Shown: positions 1-9,602 of the stretch, piece by piece
How positions within the stretch are numbered: the first letter of the stretch is position 1
How the letters are laid out: each line of letters starts with the position of its first letter
Assembly (NCBI RefSeq): GCF_000496595.1
Contig: NC_022793.1
Coordinates: 806,001-870,000 of the forward strand
DNA length: 64,000 nt
DNA from: Candidatus Liberibacter americanus str. Sao Paulo
GTDB taxonomy: Bacteria; Pseudomonadota; Alphaproteobacteria; Rhizobiales; Rhizobiaceae
Direction of reading: 5' to 3'
Position numbers and translations under genes: made by a program
Notes under the pieces: generated by a model
Database searches by the model: none
What the model saw: the letters and a program-made list of their open reading frames with translations, nothing else
Told to the model about the DNA's origin: nothing

Positions 1-1
1 A

Positions 2-271
2 GAATTTGTTACATTAGAAAAGTTCTCAGATTTTGAAGCTTCTGTAGTTAAAAATCAAAAAGACATATCTAAACAATACGTCACTAGAAAAGAATTTTTA
101 AGTCTTCAATCTTCCATATCTAAACAGCAAGAGGGTATAGAAGAGATATTGCGTATTCTTAATACGACAAAGGGTATATTTTCTTCTCTTAAAGTTATCG
201 GTATAATAGCTAGTTCCATAACTGCTGTAATATGTTTTTTTAAAAGCATTAAAGGGTGGTTTAAGGCATGA
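2..271 (+). CDS. Phage-like small membrane protein, 5' truncated by window edge
   Basis: The frame is open from base 2 to the TGA at 269-271 and gives the last 89 residues of a protein whose start lies outside the window. The visible part is a charged, probably coiled-coil stretch rich in Lys, Glu, Gln and Ser, followed by one hydrophobic segment (around IGIIASSITAVICFF) and a short basic tail. Its stop overlaps the start of the next gene in ATGA, so the two are translationally coupled. The tail-anchored layout and the membrane-protein neighbour suggest a phage lysis or membrane module, but I recognise no specific family. Confidence 0.6.
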   Translation, partial: EFVTLEKFSDFEASVVKNQKDISKQYVTRKEFLSLQSSISKQQEGIEEILRILNTTKGIFSSLKVIGIIASSITAVICFFKSIKGWFKA

Positions 272-744
272 TATCATCGTTTTTAGCAGGAGGTATATTT
301 AGGTTTTTACTTCGATTTGTTCCCTCAAGTTTTGAGAAGATAGTAGATGTTGTATCGGAATATATGATGCAGAAACAGTCTATAGAATATGACAAGATGA
401 AGTTAGAATTAGCCCAAATAAACAGTTCTACTCAAATAGATCTTGCGGAGATTAAATACGGCATTGAAGAGTTAAAAGCAGATAAACCTATAAGACTAGC
501 TCGTATTAAAACTCAACAAGCCAAAAGTGGCATTAGGTGGATTGATGGTTTTAACGCTTTAGTCCGCCCGTTAACAACGCTTTTTTGGATTATAGTTTAT
601 CCTTTATTGGTTTGGTGGAGTGTTAAAGAGGGCATATTTGATAAAAGCCCCCTTTCGGTTTTAACCGCTTTTGAACAAGAAATTATCGCCTGCATCTTAG
701 GCTTTTGGTATACTGATAAAATAGTCCAGAAGAGGCGGGGTTAG
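268..744 (+). CDS. Phage-type membrane protein, holin-like
   Basis: A 158-residue protein. It has a weakly hydrophobic N-terminus, a charged helical middle (residues 30-85, many Glu, Lys and Gln) and two C-terminal hydrophobic segments near residues 105-120 and 135-148, ending in KRRG. This arrangement resembles the three-segment holin-like proteins of alphaproteobacterial prophages. It is coupled by a 4-base overlap to the preceding membrane protein. Function as a holin is an inference from architecture only; no lysozyme gene lies next to it in the window. Confidence 0.55.
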   Translation: MISSFLAGGIFRFLLRFVPSSFEKIVDVVSEYMMQKQSIEYDKMKLELAQINSSTQIDLAEIKYGIEELKADKPIRLARIKTQQAKSGIRWIDGFNALVRPLTTLFWIIVYPLLVWWSVKEGIFDKSPLSVLTAFEQEIIACILGFWYTDKIVQKRRG

Positions 745-771
745 CAGATACTAACCCACGCACCGATATTA

Positions 772-963
772 TTAATTATAGGGCGAAGAACGATAATAGT
801 CATTAACATAAGTTCCGTTTGCCTTGTAATAACCATTGACGTGCACGTTTTTATAACGTCCGCTTTTACTGTATCCATAGCTATAATAAGTTTTAGATGC
901 GAAAGTAGGATATCCTGCAAACAATAACCAAGAACATAACCCTAACGATAATATGCGTTTCAT
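772..963 (-). CDS. Small exported Tyr-rich protein
   Basis: A 63-residue protein with a clear Sec signal peptide: basic MKR start, hydrophobic core LGLCSWLLFAGYP, and probable cleavage after TFA. The mature part of about 40 residues is rich in Tyr, Ser, Asn and Gly with repeated YY and GYY motifs. The upstream sequence ggagatggc on this strand gives a good ribosome binding site. It stands alone between phage-like genes and a long spacer. Small secreted proteins of this kind are typical of host-associated bacteria. No function can be assigned; a host-interaction role is speculation. Confidence 0.6.
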   Translation of the reverse strand: MKRILSLGLCSWLLFAGYPTFASKTYYSYGYSKSGRYKNVHVNGYYKANGTYVNDYYRSSPYN

Positions 964-1786
964 AAGCCATCTCCCAATACAATAAATTCAACATAAGATT
1001 GCATCAATAAACACAACTAACTTATTTGAGTCAACAATTTAAAGTTTAATTAGTTAAAATTATTCAGAAGAGGGTGGGTTAAATCCAGTGGAAGCCTTTA
1101 GCCATCATTGTGGCTAAACCCAAAGCAACAGCTATCAAAGCTCCAAAAGTCAATCTAAAATCCCGTTTTTATCCTACTTTAGTATAGTTCTAAAGGTGCT
1201 GGGTTACAATAATAAACATTATACAACTCTCACACCTAAAATAAGGTGTGAAAGAATGCTCTAAAAACGGCTTATTATCAATAGGTTACAAAGCCTATCA
1301 TATTATATTTATTTATAATATGTCTTATATAACAAATATTTTTTTATTATCGATGAAAGATTATTTGCAAACTGTTTTCTTATATTCTAATTCTTTGTTT
1401 CTGTGGATATTTTATAAAAGTTGTTTCTTTTAATTATTTCATTATTTTTGAGTAATATTTCTTTTAGGTTTAAGAGAATTTTTATTTATTCCATTGCATT
1501 TTTAATAATATTTATTTTTACTATTTTTATATTATTTGATAAAAATTAGTATTAATTGCCAAAAGAAAAATTTCACTTGTAATTGTTTTTTATAAATATC
1601 ATATGTTATTTATTATTGGCTTTTCATATATTAATATCATTAAATAATATTATATTGATCATTAGATGATGACGATATTATTAATATAACATTTTTAAAA
1701 ATATATGATAAAAAATATATTTTAGTAGATAGAATATAAAAATTATCTATTAAAAAAATCAAAAGTATTTTTAAAGTGGGTTTAAA
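964..1786. other. Long AT-rich spacer before hemF
   Basis: No convincing gene. On the minus strand 1079-1153 there is a 24-codon open stretch beginning at TTG and encoding a hydrophobic peptide (MTFGALIAVALGLATMMAKG...), possibly a phage gene scrap. An 8-bp perfect inverted repeat (tcacacct, loop aaaata, aggtgtga) lies at 1230-1251. The rest is very AT-rich and shows only random open stretches. Confidence 0.5.
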
Positions 1787-2713
1787 ATGAATTTTTATGA
1801 TATAGAAGCAGGTTTCCCGTCTAATATTGATAAGAAAAAAGAAGAAGCTGAAAATAAATTTAAAAAGCTTCAAAGTCTTATTTGTTCCGAATTTGAAATA
1901 TTAGAGATAGAATGTAGCAAATATTATCCATCAAAAGTGCAAGCTGGATCTTTTAAGTTTAAAAAGTGGTTACGTGATAAAACTAAAGCAACTGATCTCG
2001 GAGGAGGTCATATGGCGACTTTATCTGGTGGACGAGTATTTGAAAAGGCAGCTGTTCTTGTATCTACAGTATATGGAGAGTTATCTCCTGATTTTAGAGA
2101 TCAGGTTCCAGGGACGTCAAAAAGTCCAGATTTTTGGGCGACAGGTATTTCAGTAATTGCTCATCCTTATAATCCATATGTCCCAACTATTCATATGAAT
2201 ATACGCATGATGACTACCAATTCTTATTGGTTCGGTGGAGGAATAGATTTAACTCCATTTTTGAAATCTCGTCGTAAATTAGATGATCCAGATGTTTTAT
2301 TATTTCACGATCACTTAAAGAAATTATGTAATCTGCATAAAGTATCTGATTATGAATTATATAAAAATTGGTGTAATCAGTATTTTTTCCTGCCTCATCG
2401 ACAGGAAACACGAGGAGTTGGCGGAATATTTTTTGATTATCTTCATTCTAATGAAAAAGAAGGGGGAATTGATGCAGATTTTGCTTTTGCATCATCTGTT
2501 GGAGATTGCTTTCTTAAAATATATCCATTATTAGTTCGCCGTAATTATAATATTTCATTTTCTGAAAAAGATCGTCAAGAACAATTATTGGGTCGTGGAC
2601 GCTATGTAGAATTCAACTTGCTATATGATAGAGGAACTAGTTTTGGATTAAAAACAGGAGGAAATACAGATAGTATTTTATCATCTATGCCTCCTATGGT
2701 TTCGTGGGAATAA
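1787..2713 (+). CDS. hemF: Oxygen-dependent coproporphyrinogen III oxidase
   Basis: Converts coproporphyrinogen III to protoporphyrinogen IX with O2 in heme synthesis; a cytoplasmic homodimer. The 308 residues match the usual length of about 300. Family signatures are visible: GGGHMATLSGGRVFEKA near residue 72, FGGGIDLTPF near 148, HRQETRGVGGIFFDYLH near 204, and GRGRYVEFNLLYDRGTSFGL near 268. The ATG at 1787 follows a weak aagtggg site. It is a single-gene unit with AT-rich spacers on both sides. Using the O2-dependent enzyme indicates an aerobic or microaerobic lifestyle. Confidence 0.96.
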   Translation: MNFYDIEAGFPSNIDKKKEEAENKFKKLQSLICSEFEILEIECSKYYPSKVQAGSFKFKKWLRDKTKATDLGGGHMATLSGGRVFEKAAVLVSTVYGELSPDFRDQVPGTSKSPDFWATGISVIAHPYNPYVPTIHMNIRMMTTNSYWFGGGIDLTPFLKSRRKLDDPDVLLFHDHLKKLCNLHKVSDYELYKNWCNQYFFLPHRQETRGVGGIFFDYLHSNEKEGGIDADFAFASSVGDCFLKIYPLLVRRNYNISFSEKDRQEQLLGRGRYVEFNLLYDRGTSFGLKTGGNTDSILSSMPPMVSWE

Positions 2714-2731
2714 TAGTATTAATTATCATTA

Positions 2732-2780
2732 TTTGTCTAAATTAGACAAAAATATTATAATTACATAAAATTATGTAATT
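2732..2780. terminator. Two consecutive palindromes after hemF
   Basis: Two near-perfect inverted repeats follow hemF: tttgtctaa-a-ttagacaaa at 2732-2750 and aattacataa-aa-ttatgtaatt at 2759-2780. Either could form a hairpin downstream of the hemF stop. No clear T tract follows them, so the terminator role is an inference. Confidence 0.4.
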
Positions 2781-2854
2781 ATTTATCCATTCATTATTAT
2801 AAACCATGAATTGTTTCTTTTAATATTATTTTTTTAGCAACAGGAAAAATATTA

Positions 2855-3541
2855 ATGGCGGATGTCAGAATACATGAAAGTTGGAAATCATTATTAGATA
2901 GCAATTTTAATAGCGATTATATGCATAATTTAAAACAATTTCTTGTTTTAGAAAAAAAACAGGGTAAAAAAATTTTTCCAAAAGGATCTGAGTATTTTCG
3001 TGCTTTTGATATAACTCCATTTGAAAAAGTGAAAGTTGTTATTTTAGGACAAGATCCATACCATGGATATGGTCAAGCTCACGGCCTTTGTTTTAGTGTT
3101 CTTCCTGGTGTTAGGATTCCTCCATCTCTTTCTAATATTTATAAAGAATTAGAAAAAGATGTGAATTTTGTTAGTCCTTCACATGGGTTCTTAGAACATT
3201 GGGGACATGAAGGAGTATTGCTATTAAACACCGTTCTAACAGTTGAAGCAGGATGTGCTGCTTCCCATCGTGGAAAAGGATGGGAAATTTTTACAGATTA
3301 TGTTATTAAATTAATTAATGATAAGCTTAAAAATGTTGTTTTTATGCTATGGGGGTCTTTTGCTCATAAGAAAAATGATTTTTTAGATCATAGTAAGCAT
3401 CTTATTTTAAAAACATCCCATCCCTCTCCGCTATCAGCACATAATGGTTTTTTTGGTTGTCGCCATTTTTCCAAAGCTAATAAGTATTTGCAAGATCATG
3501 GGCATGTTAATATTAATTGGCAATTACCTTATCTCGTATAA
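2855..3541 (+). CDS. ung: Uracil-DNA glycosylase, family 1
   Basis: Removes uracil from DNA to start base-excision repair. The 228-residue length is typical for the family. The water-activating loop GQDPYHG lies near residues 67-73 with the catalytic Asp, followed by GQAHGLCFSV. The DNA-intercalation loop HPSPLS lies near 190 and precedes the conserved NGFFGCRHFSKAN. The start ATG at 2855 follows acaggaaaaat. It is not obviously in an operon; hemF lies upstream on the same strand after 140 bases. Confidence 0.97.
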   Translation: MADVRIHESWKSLLDSNFNSDYMHNLKQFLVLEKKQGKKIFPKGSEYFRAFDITPFEKVKVVILGQDPYHGYGQAHGLCFSVLPGVRIPPSLSNIYKELEKDVNFVSPSHGFLEHWGHEGVLLLNTVLTVEAGCAASHRGKGWEIFTDYVIKLINDKLKNVVFMLWGSFAHKKNDFLDHSKHLILKTSHPSPLSAHNGFFGCRHFSKANKYLQDHGHVNINWQLPYLV

Positions 3542-3871
3542 AATCAAATCAATACTTTATATTAATATTAGAAGGTAGAATACGATTTATAGTATAAATT
3601 ATTCAAATATCCATTATTTAAAATAATTTACTTATACTTTTTTAAAATTATTTTTTTATCATTTGAGCATTTTTATGCGCAAATTTTCGTGCATTAACTT
3701 AGTTTGGATGTTTCTATATAATAGTTATTATTTTATGAAAAATTATGTTAATATTTTAGATATTTTTGCTAATTCTTTAATTCAAATTATGATTTTTATA
3801 ATCGATCAATATTGCTTCTTTATTCTTATATTTATCTATATATTTATTCCAAAAAATATAGTAAAAAATTA

Positions 3872-5068
3872 TCATGCAATAGAAACAACTGTTTTTTCAT
3901 CTTTTTTGTTATCTAATGAATAAGAAAGCTTCTTGTTATCTCTTTTGGAAAGAGATTTTAATTGTCCACATGCTGCTAAAATATCAAGACCTCTTGGCTT
4001 TCTAATTGGAGATGAATATCCTGCCTTTTTGACTAATTCGGAAAATATTTCAATATCTTTAAAATCAGAACATATATAATTAGATCCTGGCCATGGGTTA
4101 AATGGGATAAGATTAATTTTTGCTGGAATTCCTTTGAGTAATTTAACTAGCTCGATAGCATCTCTAGGACTGTCATTTATACCTTTAAGCATAACATACT
4201 CGAAAGTAATACGTCTTGCATTTGAAAGATCTGGATAATTACGACATGTTTCTATTAGAGTTTTGATAGGATACTTCCTATTAATAGGAACCAGTATATT
4301 ACGCAGGTTATCATTGACTGCATGTAAGGAAATTGCCAGCATCACTCCTATTTCTGTTCCTACTCGTAGAATATTAGGAACAAATCCAGAAGTAGATAAT
4401 GTAATACGACGTTTTGAAAAAGATAAACCCATGCTATCACTAGCAATTAACAAGGCTTGTTTAACATTATCGAAATTACATAGAGGCTCTCCCATTCCCA
4501 TCATAACAATGTTAGAAACTTTACGCCCTAATAGTGGTACTATCATATTTTTCACATCTTCAGAACCGGCGAAATCTCCTAAAATACTGCGAGCTAAAAG
4601 AATTTGTAGTAGTATTTCTTCTGTATTAAGATTACGAACTAATTTTTGAGTACCTGTATAGCAAAAAGAACAGGTAAGGGAACAACCAACTTGACTAGAA
4701 ACACACAGGGTTCCACGTGATTTTTCGGGAATATATACTGTTTCAATATCTACTGGTTTGCTACAATCTTGAGAAGAAAAACGTAATAACCATTTACGTG
4801 TTCCATCAGTAGAAATTTTATCTTTAATTATTTCTGGATAAATAATGCTAAAATGCTGATTTAAAAGATGACGGATTTCTTGAGAAATATCCGACATGAA
4901 CTCGAAATCACGCACTCCTCTAACATAGATCCATTTCCAAATCTGAGAAGCTAGCATCTTCACTTGTGATTTCGGGATTCTAATAGTTAAAAGAAGATCT
5001 TCTATTTCTTCTCTTTTTAATCCAATTAACGATTTTTTGCTTATAAGAGTCATTTTAATTATTCCCAA
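3872..5068 (-). CDS. rlmN: Dual-specificity 23S rRNA/tRNA adenine C2-methyltransferase
   Basis: A radical-SAM enzyme that methylates C2 of A2503 in 23S rRNA and of A37 in some tRNAs. The 398 residues include the cluster motif CSLTCSFC (Cys129, Cys133, Cys136). The two mechanistic cysteines are also present: one in TLCVSSQ at Cys122 and one in LAACGQL near residue 360. [12 protein letters not shown] is also visible. The start may be the first ATG or MTLIS five codons later. The C-terminus has a low-complexity Lys/Asp tail. The IalB-like gene lies upstream on the same strand. Confidence 0.96.
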   Translation of the reverse strand: MGIIKMTLISKKSLIGLKREEIEDLLLTIRIPKSQVKMLASQIWKWIYVRGVRDFEFMSDISQEIRHLLNQHFSIIYPEIIKDKISTDGTRKWLLRFSSQDCSKPVDIETVYIPEKSRGTLCVSSQVGCSLTCSFCYTGTQKLVRNLNTEEILLQILLARSILGDFAGSEDVKNMIVPLLGRKVSNIVMMGMGEPLCNFDNVKQALLIASDSMGLSFSKRRITLSTSGFVPNILRVGTEIGVMLAISLHAVNDNLRNILVPINRKYPIKTLIETCRNYPDLSNARRITFEYVMLKGINDSPRDAIELVKLLKGIPAKINLIPFNPWPGSNYICSDFKDIEIFSELVKKAGYSSPIRKPRGLDILAACGQLKSLSKRDNKKLSYSLDNKKDEKTVVSIA

Positions 5069-5154
5069 AAATTGATCTTTAATGTAAAAATACTCTCAAG
5101 CTTCCATCTATATATCTATACAAAACAATTTAAAAATTATAATAGAACAGGTTA

Positions 5155-5712
5155 TTATTCCTGACATCTACCTATATCTTCTAATGCTTTTGATAAACCA
5201 TTTAAAGAATAAACATACTCAGTATCAGTTCCTCTTTTTGATTTAGCTTTTAATATCAAATCTTTTCCCATTTTCATACTTTTTATTAGAAGATCAACAT
5301 CATTATCACTTTCAGGGGGAAATATTGTTCTATGATCATTATAGAAGTTCATAGTAAATATTTTCTCATTTGAATTCTTACCTTTAACTTGGAGTGATAT
5401 ATTTTTATTTTTATCCAATGGATAATCCATAACTGCTTCTAACACATAAGATCCTTTTTTTTCTGGATTTGATGCAATTATAAAATAATTATTACCATGA
5501 TTAATATTTGTAGATGGCTTGGAAATTATAGGAGAAGATATTGCATAACAAAAATATTTATCGCGATTTACAGACCAATTTCCAAAATTACTAATCCAAC
5601 TAACACTAGTAGTTCTATTTTCTGCATAAATAATATTTAACTTTCCAATTATAAATAATAAAGCAAACATTATCCAACATCTTAAAAATTTCCTCAAAAA
5701 TTTCGAAAACAC
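5155..5712 (-). CDS. Invasion-associated locus B (IalB) family exported protein
   Basis: A 185-residue protein with an N-terminal signal or anchor segment (hydrophobic MFALLFIIGKLNIIYA around residues 14-29). The body has the IalB pattern: WISNFGNWSVNRD, one Cys in YFCYAISSP, then FIIASNPE and a C-terminal stretch ending in a Cys (IGRCQE) that could pair with the first. IalB proteins are periplasmic or surface proteins of Rhizobiales linked to host-cell invasion in Bartonella. That role cannot be carried over directly. It sits 86 bases upstream of rlmN on the same strand. Confidence 0.75.
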   Translation of the reverse strand: MFSKFLRKFLRCWIMFALLFIIGKLNIIYAENRTTSVSWISNFGNWSVNRDKYFCYAISSPIISKPSTNINHGNNYFIIASNPEKKGSYVLEAVMDYPLDKNKNISLQVKGKNSNEKIFTMNFYNDHRTIFPPESDNDVDLLIKSMKMGKDLILKAKSKRGTDTEYVYSLNGLSKALEDIGRCQE

Positions 5713-6189
5713 TTTTTATCCTCCACTATCAATATGATACTCAATACTATTAAAATTCATATTTAAGATATTTTTGTATTAATTTATATTTATAGTAAGC
5801 ATTATACATAATCAAAACTTTTATTATGCTTATAATTTTGTTTAATTCATATAATTAAATGAATTATATCTACTTTAGTTTATAATTAAAAGAAATACAC
5901 TAAATAACATTTATTTTATTAAAATAGCAAAATTATTGATTATAATTAGTTTATTGAAAAATACTATGATTGCTAATCGTAGATTATGTACTTCATAGTT
6001 CATTTCTTTTGTGTACAATATAATTTGATTTATCTATGTTATATAAATCCGATACTTAAATTTTAAATTGTGCATTAGTTGTTATTAAATCAATTTTTTA
6101 ATAAATCAGCTTCGCAATTTTAATTCCTATAAGTATGATATGTATAGGTTGTTCAAATAGTTAAAACGAAAAATATTATATCAAATCGA
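5713..6189. other. AT-rich divergent spacer
   Basis: About 480 bases between the divergent IalB-like gene and thiN, presumably carrying both promoters. The composition is extremely AT-rich with many TATAAT-like hexamers, so no single promoter can be chosen. No gene or strong hairpin is seen. Confidence 0.4.
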
Positions 6190-6891
6190 ATGACATTATT
6201 AGCACATATTAACAAATCATATGATTTTGCTATCTTGCTTGGTGGAGATGTCAAGGTAACAGACAGGTTATTATTTTCTATTAAAAATTGTCGTATTATT
6301 GTGGCTGATGGAGGTATTATTCATGCGGATAAATTAGGAGTTATACCAGAAATTTGGGTAGGAGATTTTGATTCTACAAATCATAATTTGCTAGAGAAAT
6401 GGTCATCTATAAAACGTATTTCTTATCCTTCAGATAAAGATTTAATAGATGGAGAAATTGCTGTTAATCAATCTATTAAACTTGGAGCAAAAAAAATTAT
6501 ATTAGTTGGAGCTCTATCTGGCGAAAGATTTGATTTTGCTTTGCAACATATAATGTTTGCGATATCTTTGTATAAGAAAAATTTGGAGGTATTACTAACC
6601 TCTGGAACTGAAGAAGTTTTCGTGCTAAAATCGGGGAAGAATTGTTTTGACCTGCCGAAAAATAGTAAATTTTCTATTGTTGCACTTTCAGATGTAGATA
6701 ATTTACATATTATAGGAGGGTTATATTCTATTTCAAATTTTTCACTTTCTTTGGGTTCTTCGCGTACTATTTCAAATGTAGTTGAACAAAACATAACTAT
6801 TACTATAGGTAATGGATTAGCTGTTTTAATTGCTAGACCATATGATTTGCAAAGGTCTTATAACAATGAATATACCGATACTCAGGTTTGA
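6190..6891 (+). CDS. thiN: Thiamine pyrophosphokinase
   Basis: Transfers pyrophosphate from ATP to thiamine, giving the cofactor thiamine diphosphate in one step. The 233 residues carry the family pattern: ILLGGD near the start, IIVADGG near 36-42, WVGDFDS near 57-63 (acidic metal-binding motif), PSDKDLIDGE near 79-88, and GALSGERFDF near 107-116. The C-terminal thiamine-binding part contains SLGSSRTISNVV. This route salvages free thiamine, presumably taken up from the host. Its end overlaps the start of the ABC-F gene by 26 bases. Confidence 0.9.
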   Translation: MTLLAHINKSYDFAILLGGDVKVTDRLLFSIKNCRIIVADGGIIHADKLGVIPEIWVGDFDSTNHNLLEKWSSIKRISYPSDKDLIDGEIAVNQSIKLGAKKIILVGALSGERFDFALQHIMFAISLYKKNLEVLLTSGTEEVFVLKSGKNCFDLPKNSKFSIVALSDVDNLHIIGGLYSISNFSLSLGSSRTISNVVEQNITITIGNGLAVLIARPYDLQRSYNNEYTDTQV

Positions 6892-8707
6892 TAATATTAA
6901 TGCTACTATAGGCGGTGTAGATTTATTGCGGGATGTTTGTTTTTCGGTAAAGCCAAAGGAACGTTTATGTCTTGTAGGACGTAATGGATCAGGTAAATCA
7001 ACATTATTAAAAATAGCAGCTGGTTTAATAGAGCCGCAATCTGGCAAGGTATTTATTAGTGCTTCTGCTAAGTTAGGATATCTAGAACAGGAATTTAATT
7101 ATCCTAATTCAGCTACGATATGTGATTATATCGAATCTGCAACAAAAGAAGAGCATAATTATAGTTTAACTTCTTTTTTAAAAATATTTAATTTAACAGG
7201 GAAAGAAAAGATTTCTGATCTATCTGTTGGACAGGCACGATGCGTAGCATTAATTAGAATTTTTATTATGCGTCCTGACGTTTTAATTTTAGATGAGCCG
7301 ACTAATCACCTAGATTATATAACAATTAATTGGCTTGAACAAGAACTTATCAATATCAATTCTGCAATTATTTTTGTTTCACACGATCGTCGATTCCTTA
7401 AAATATTATCAACATCAACAATATGGTTGGATAGAGGATGTGTACATCTTCTTGATAAGGGATTTTCACATTTTGAAGATTGGAGAGATGGAATATTAGA
7501 AAAAGAGAAATTGCATTATTATCATTTAAAGAAAAAAAATGAGACAGAAGAAGATTGGTTGAGATATGGGGTAACAGCACGCAGAAAACGTAATGTGCGT
7601 AGGTTAAAAGAACTACAAGAAATAAGAACAGATTTATCTGAGAAAAAGAAATCATTTCATAGAGAAATAAAAGCTGAAATCAAATCTACTAAATCTTCTG
7701 GTAAATTAGTTATAGATGCTAATCAGATAAATAAAGATTATAATGGTATCTCTATTATAAAAGATTTTTCTCTTCGAATAAAATATGGTGAACGTATTGG
7801 AATAGTTGGCCCTAACGGCTCAGGTAAAACTACTCTTTTAAAAATTCTTACTGGCAAAATACAACCTGAATCTGGCTCATTAATTTTTGGAACAAATCTC
7901 AAAATTGCAATAATTGATCAAAAACGCGAAGATTTAAATATTAATAAAACTCTTGCTTCTTATCTTACAGGAGGCGCAGGAGATAATTTAATTGTTAATG
8001 GTCAATCTAGACATGTAATGGGATATATAAAAGATTTTTTATTTCAATCAAATCAAGCTCACTCTTTAATCAAAAATCTCTCTGGTGGTGAAAGAATGCG
8101 TGCAATTTTAGCACGTGTTTTATCTAAACCATTTAATTTTCTTATCATGGATGAGCCTACTAATGATCTAGATTTTGAAACTCTATATTTTTTAGAAGAA
8201 ATTATTTCTAAATTTCAGGGGACAATACTTCTTGTTAGTCATGATAGAGATTTTTTAGATCATAGTGTAACTTCAATTATTTCTTTGCATAGTATTAAGC
8301 ATCCAAATGGACGATGGATAAAATATGCAGGTGGATATTCTGATATGATTTTGCAGCAAAAAAAGAATGATTGTTTTTTAGAAAGCAGGGAAGTTAATAA
8401 AAATAAGGATAAAATTTCTAATTCTCATCAACAAAAAATAAGACAGAAAAAAATCAATAAACTTTCTTATGGCCAAAAACTTCTTCTTAAAAGTCTTCCT
8501 CAAAAAATACAAGAAATACATGCAAAAATTAAAGAAAATGAAAATAAGTTATGCGATCAAACATTATTTATAAAAGATCAAAACAAATTCTATAGAATAT
8601 CAGATGAGCTGGGAAAACTTTATCAAGAAGTAAAGGAAAAAGAGGAAGAATGGCTTAAACTAGAAATATCTAGAGAAGAAGAAATAAATTATAGTAATAC
8701 AAAGTAA
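6866..8707 (+). CDS. ABC-F family ATPase (Uup/EttA-like)
   Basis: A soluble twin-cassette ATPase of about 613 residues without membrane segments. Cassette 1 has Walker A GRNGSGKST, signature LSVGQ and Walker B VLILDEPTNHLD. Cassette 2 has GPNGSGKTT, signature LSGGE and FLIMDEPTNDLD. A charged linker joins them, and the C-terminus is a long Lys/Glu-rich coiled coil typical of Uup. ABC-F proteins act on ribosomes; Uup is also tied to DNA precise excision. I chose the ATG at 6866, giving MNIPILRF, over an upstream TTG because it follows an aaagg site. It overlaps thiN. Confidence 0.88.
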   Translation: MNIPILRFDNINATIGGVDLLRDVCFSVKPKERLCLVGRNGSGKSTLLKIAAGLIEPQSGKVFISASAKLGYLEQEFNYPNSATICDYIESATKEEHNYSLTSFLKIFNLTGKEKISDLSVGQARCVALIRIFIMRPDVLILDEPTNHLDYITINWLEQELININSAIIFVSHDRRFLKILSTSTIWLDRGCVHLLDKGFSHFEDWRDGILEKEKLHYYHLKKKNETEEDWLRYGVTARRKRNVRRLKELQEIRTDLSEKKKSFHREIKAEIKSTKSSGKLVIDANQINKDYNGISIIKDFSLRIKYGERIGIVGPNGSGKTTLLKILTGKIQPESGSLIFGTNLKIAIIDQKREDLNINKTLASYLTGGAGDNLIVNGQSRHVMGYIKDFLFQSNQAHSLIKNLSGGERMRAILARVLSKPFNFLIMDEPTNDLDFETLYFLEEIISKFQGTILLVSHDRDFLDHSVTSIISLHSIKHPNGRWIKYAGGYSDMILQQKKNDCFLESREVNKNKDKISNSHQQKIRQKKINKLSYGQKLLLKSLPQKIQEIHAKIKENENKLCDQTLFIKDQNKFYRISDELGKLYQEVKEKEEEWLKLEISREEEINYSNTK

Positions 8708-8853
8708 TAATCAGTATATGTTTATTAATTTATATTACTATCAATAAATGATTTAACTTAAAACAATTATTAATTTTAAATATCATTTTACTTATGATAT
8801 TGATAATATGGGCAATGTATAAATTTGATTTTTAATAATTAATGAAAAATTAA

Positions 8854-9423
8854 TCATTTTTTTGCGCGTTCAACATACGAATTGTCCTCTGTCATAATCA
8901 CAATTTTATCACCTATATTAATATGAGGTGGAACTGTAGTACGTATTCCATTTGAAAGTATTGCTGGTTTATAAGATGACGTAACCGTTTGACCTTTGGT
9001 GGATGGTTCTGTTTCAGTAACTTCAAGATCTATGTGACGTGGAACTTCAACTGATATTACAGATCCTTCATGTATTGAAAGAGTTAATTCATTTCCTTCT
9101 TTGAAATATAATTTTTGATCACCAATAATATCTTTTGATGCTGTTAATTGATCATAAGTTTCTGGGTTCATAAAATGAAATCCTTCAGAATCTTCATATA
9201 AGAATTGAAAACGTTTTTCCTCAACAAAAGCGCGTTCTACTTGTTCTGTTGTGCGCCATCGTTCAGAAATTTTTACTCCATCAGAAATACGACGCATATC
9301 CACCTGTGTAGTAGGTGTCCCTTTCCCTGGATGAAAATTTTTTGCCACAAGAACAACATAAAGCTTTCCATCTACATCAATTACGTTACCTTTACGAATA
9401 GAAGAAGCAATAACTTTAACCAT
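8854..9423 (-). CDS. efp: Translation elongation factor P
   Basis: Relieves ribosome stalling at polyproline stretches. The 189 residues match the family, with the N-terminal KOW-like domain [19 protein letters not shown] and two OB domains. The modification loop is KNFHPGKGT with the acceptor Lys34. EpmA and EpmB, which add beta-lysine to this residue, are encoded divergently next door, so the Lys is expected to be lysylated. The C-terminus [16 protein letters not shown] is typical. Confidence 0.97.
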   Translation of the reverse strand: MVKVIASSIRKGNVIDVDGKLYVVLVAKNFHPGKGTPTTQVDMRRISDGVKISERWRTTEQVERAFVEEKRFQFLYEDSEGFHFMNPETYDQLTASKDIIGDQKLYFKEGNELTLSIHEGSVISVEVPRHIDLEVTETEPSTKGQTVTSSYKPAILSNGIRTTVPPHINIGDKIVIMTEDNSYVERAKK

Positions 9424-9602
9424 ATTGAATTTATTCCTTACATTAGATTATCTAAAGTAGTTAGGTTGCAAATTATATTTCTCACATATATAAGATTTAT
9501 ATCTCCCATATATATAAGATTTAATTTTATTTTTTAATCTAACTATTTGTGATCTCCTAATAGATATTATTTTTTATTAATTTACAATAATGAGCCTTTT
9601 TT

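Noticed and set aside
1640..1873. Minus-strand frame of 77 codons upstream of hemF
   Set aside because: Only Phe/Ile/Lys-rich sequence from AT bias and overlaps the hemF start.
3663..3923. Open frame of 86 codons on + overlapping the rlmN end
   Set aside because: Low-complexity Phe/Ile/Tyr composition from AT-rich sequence and no start context; overlaps a certain gene.
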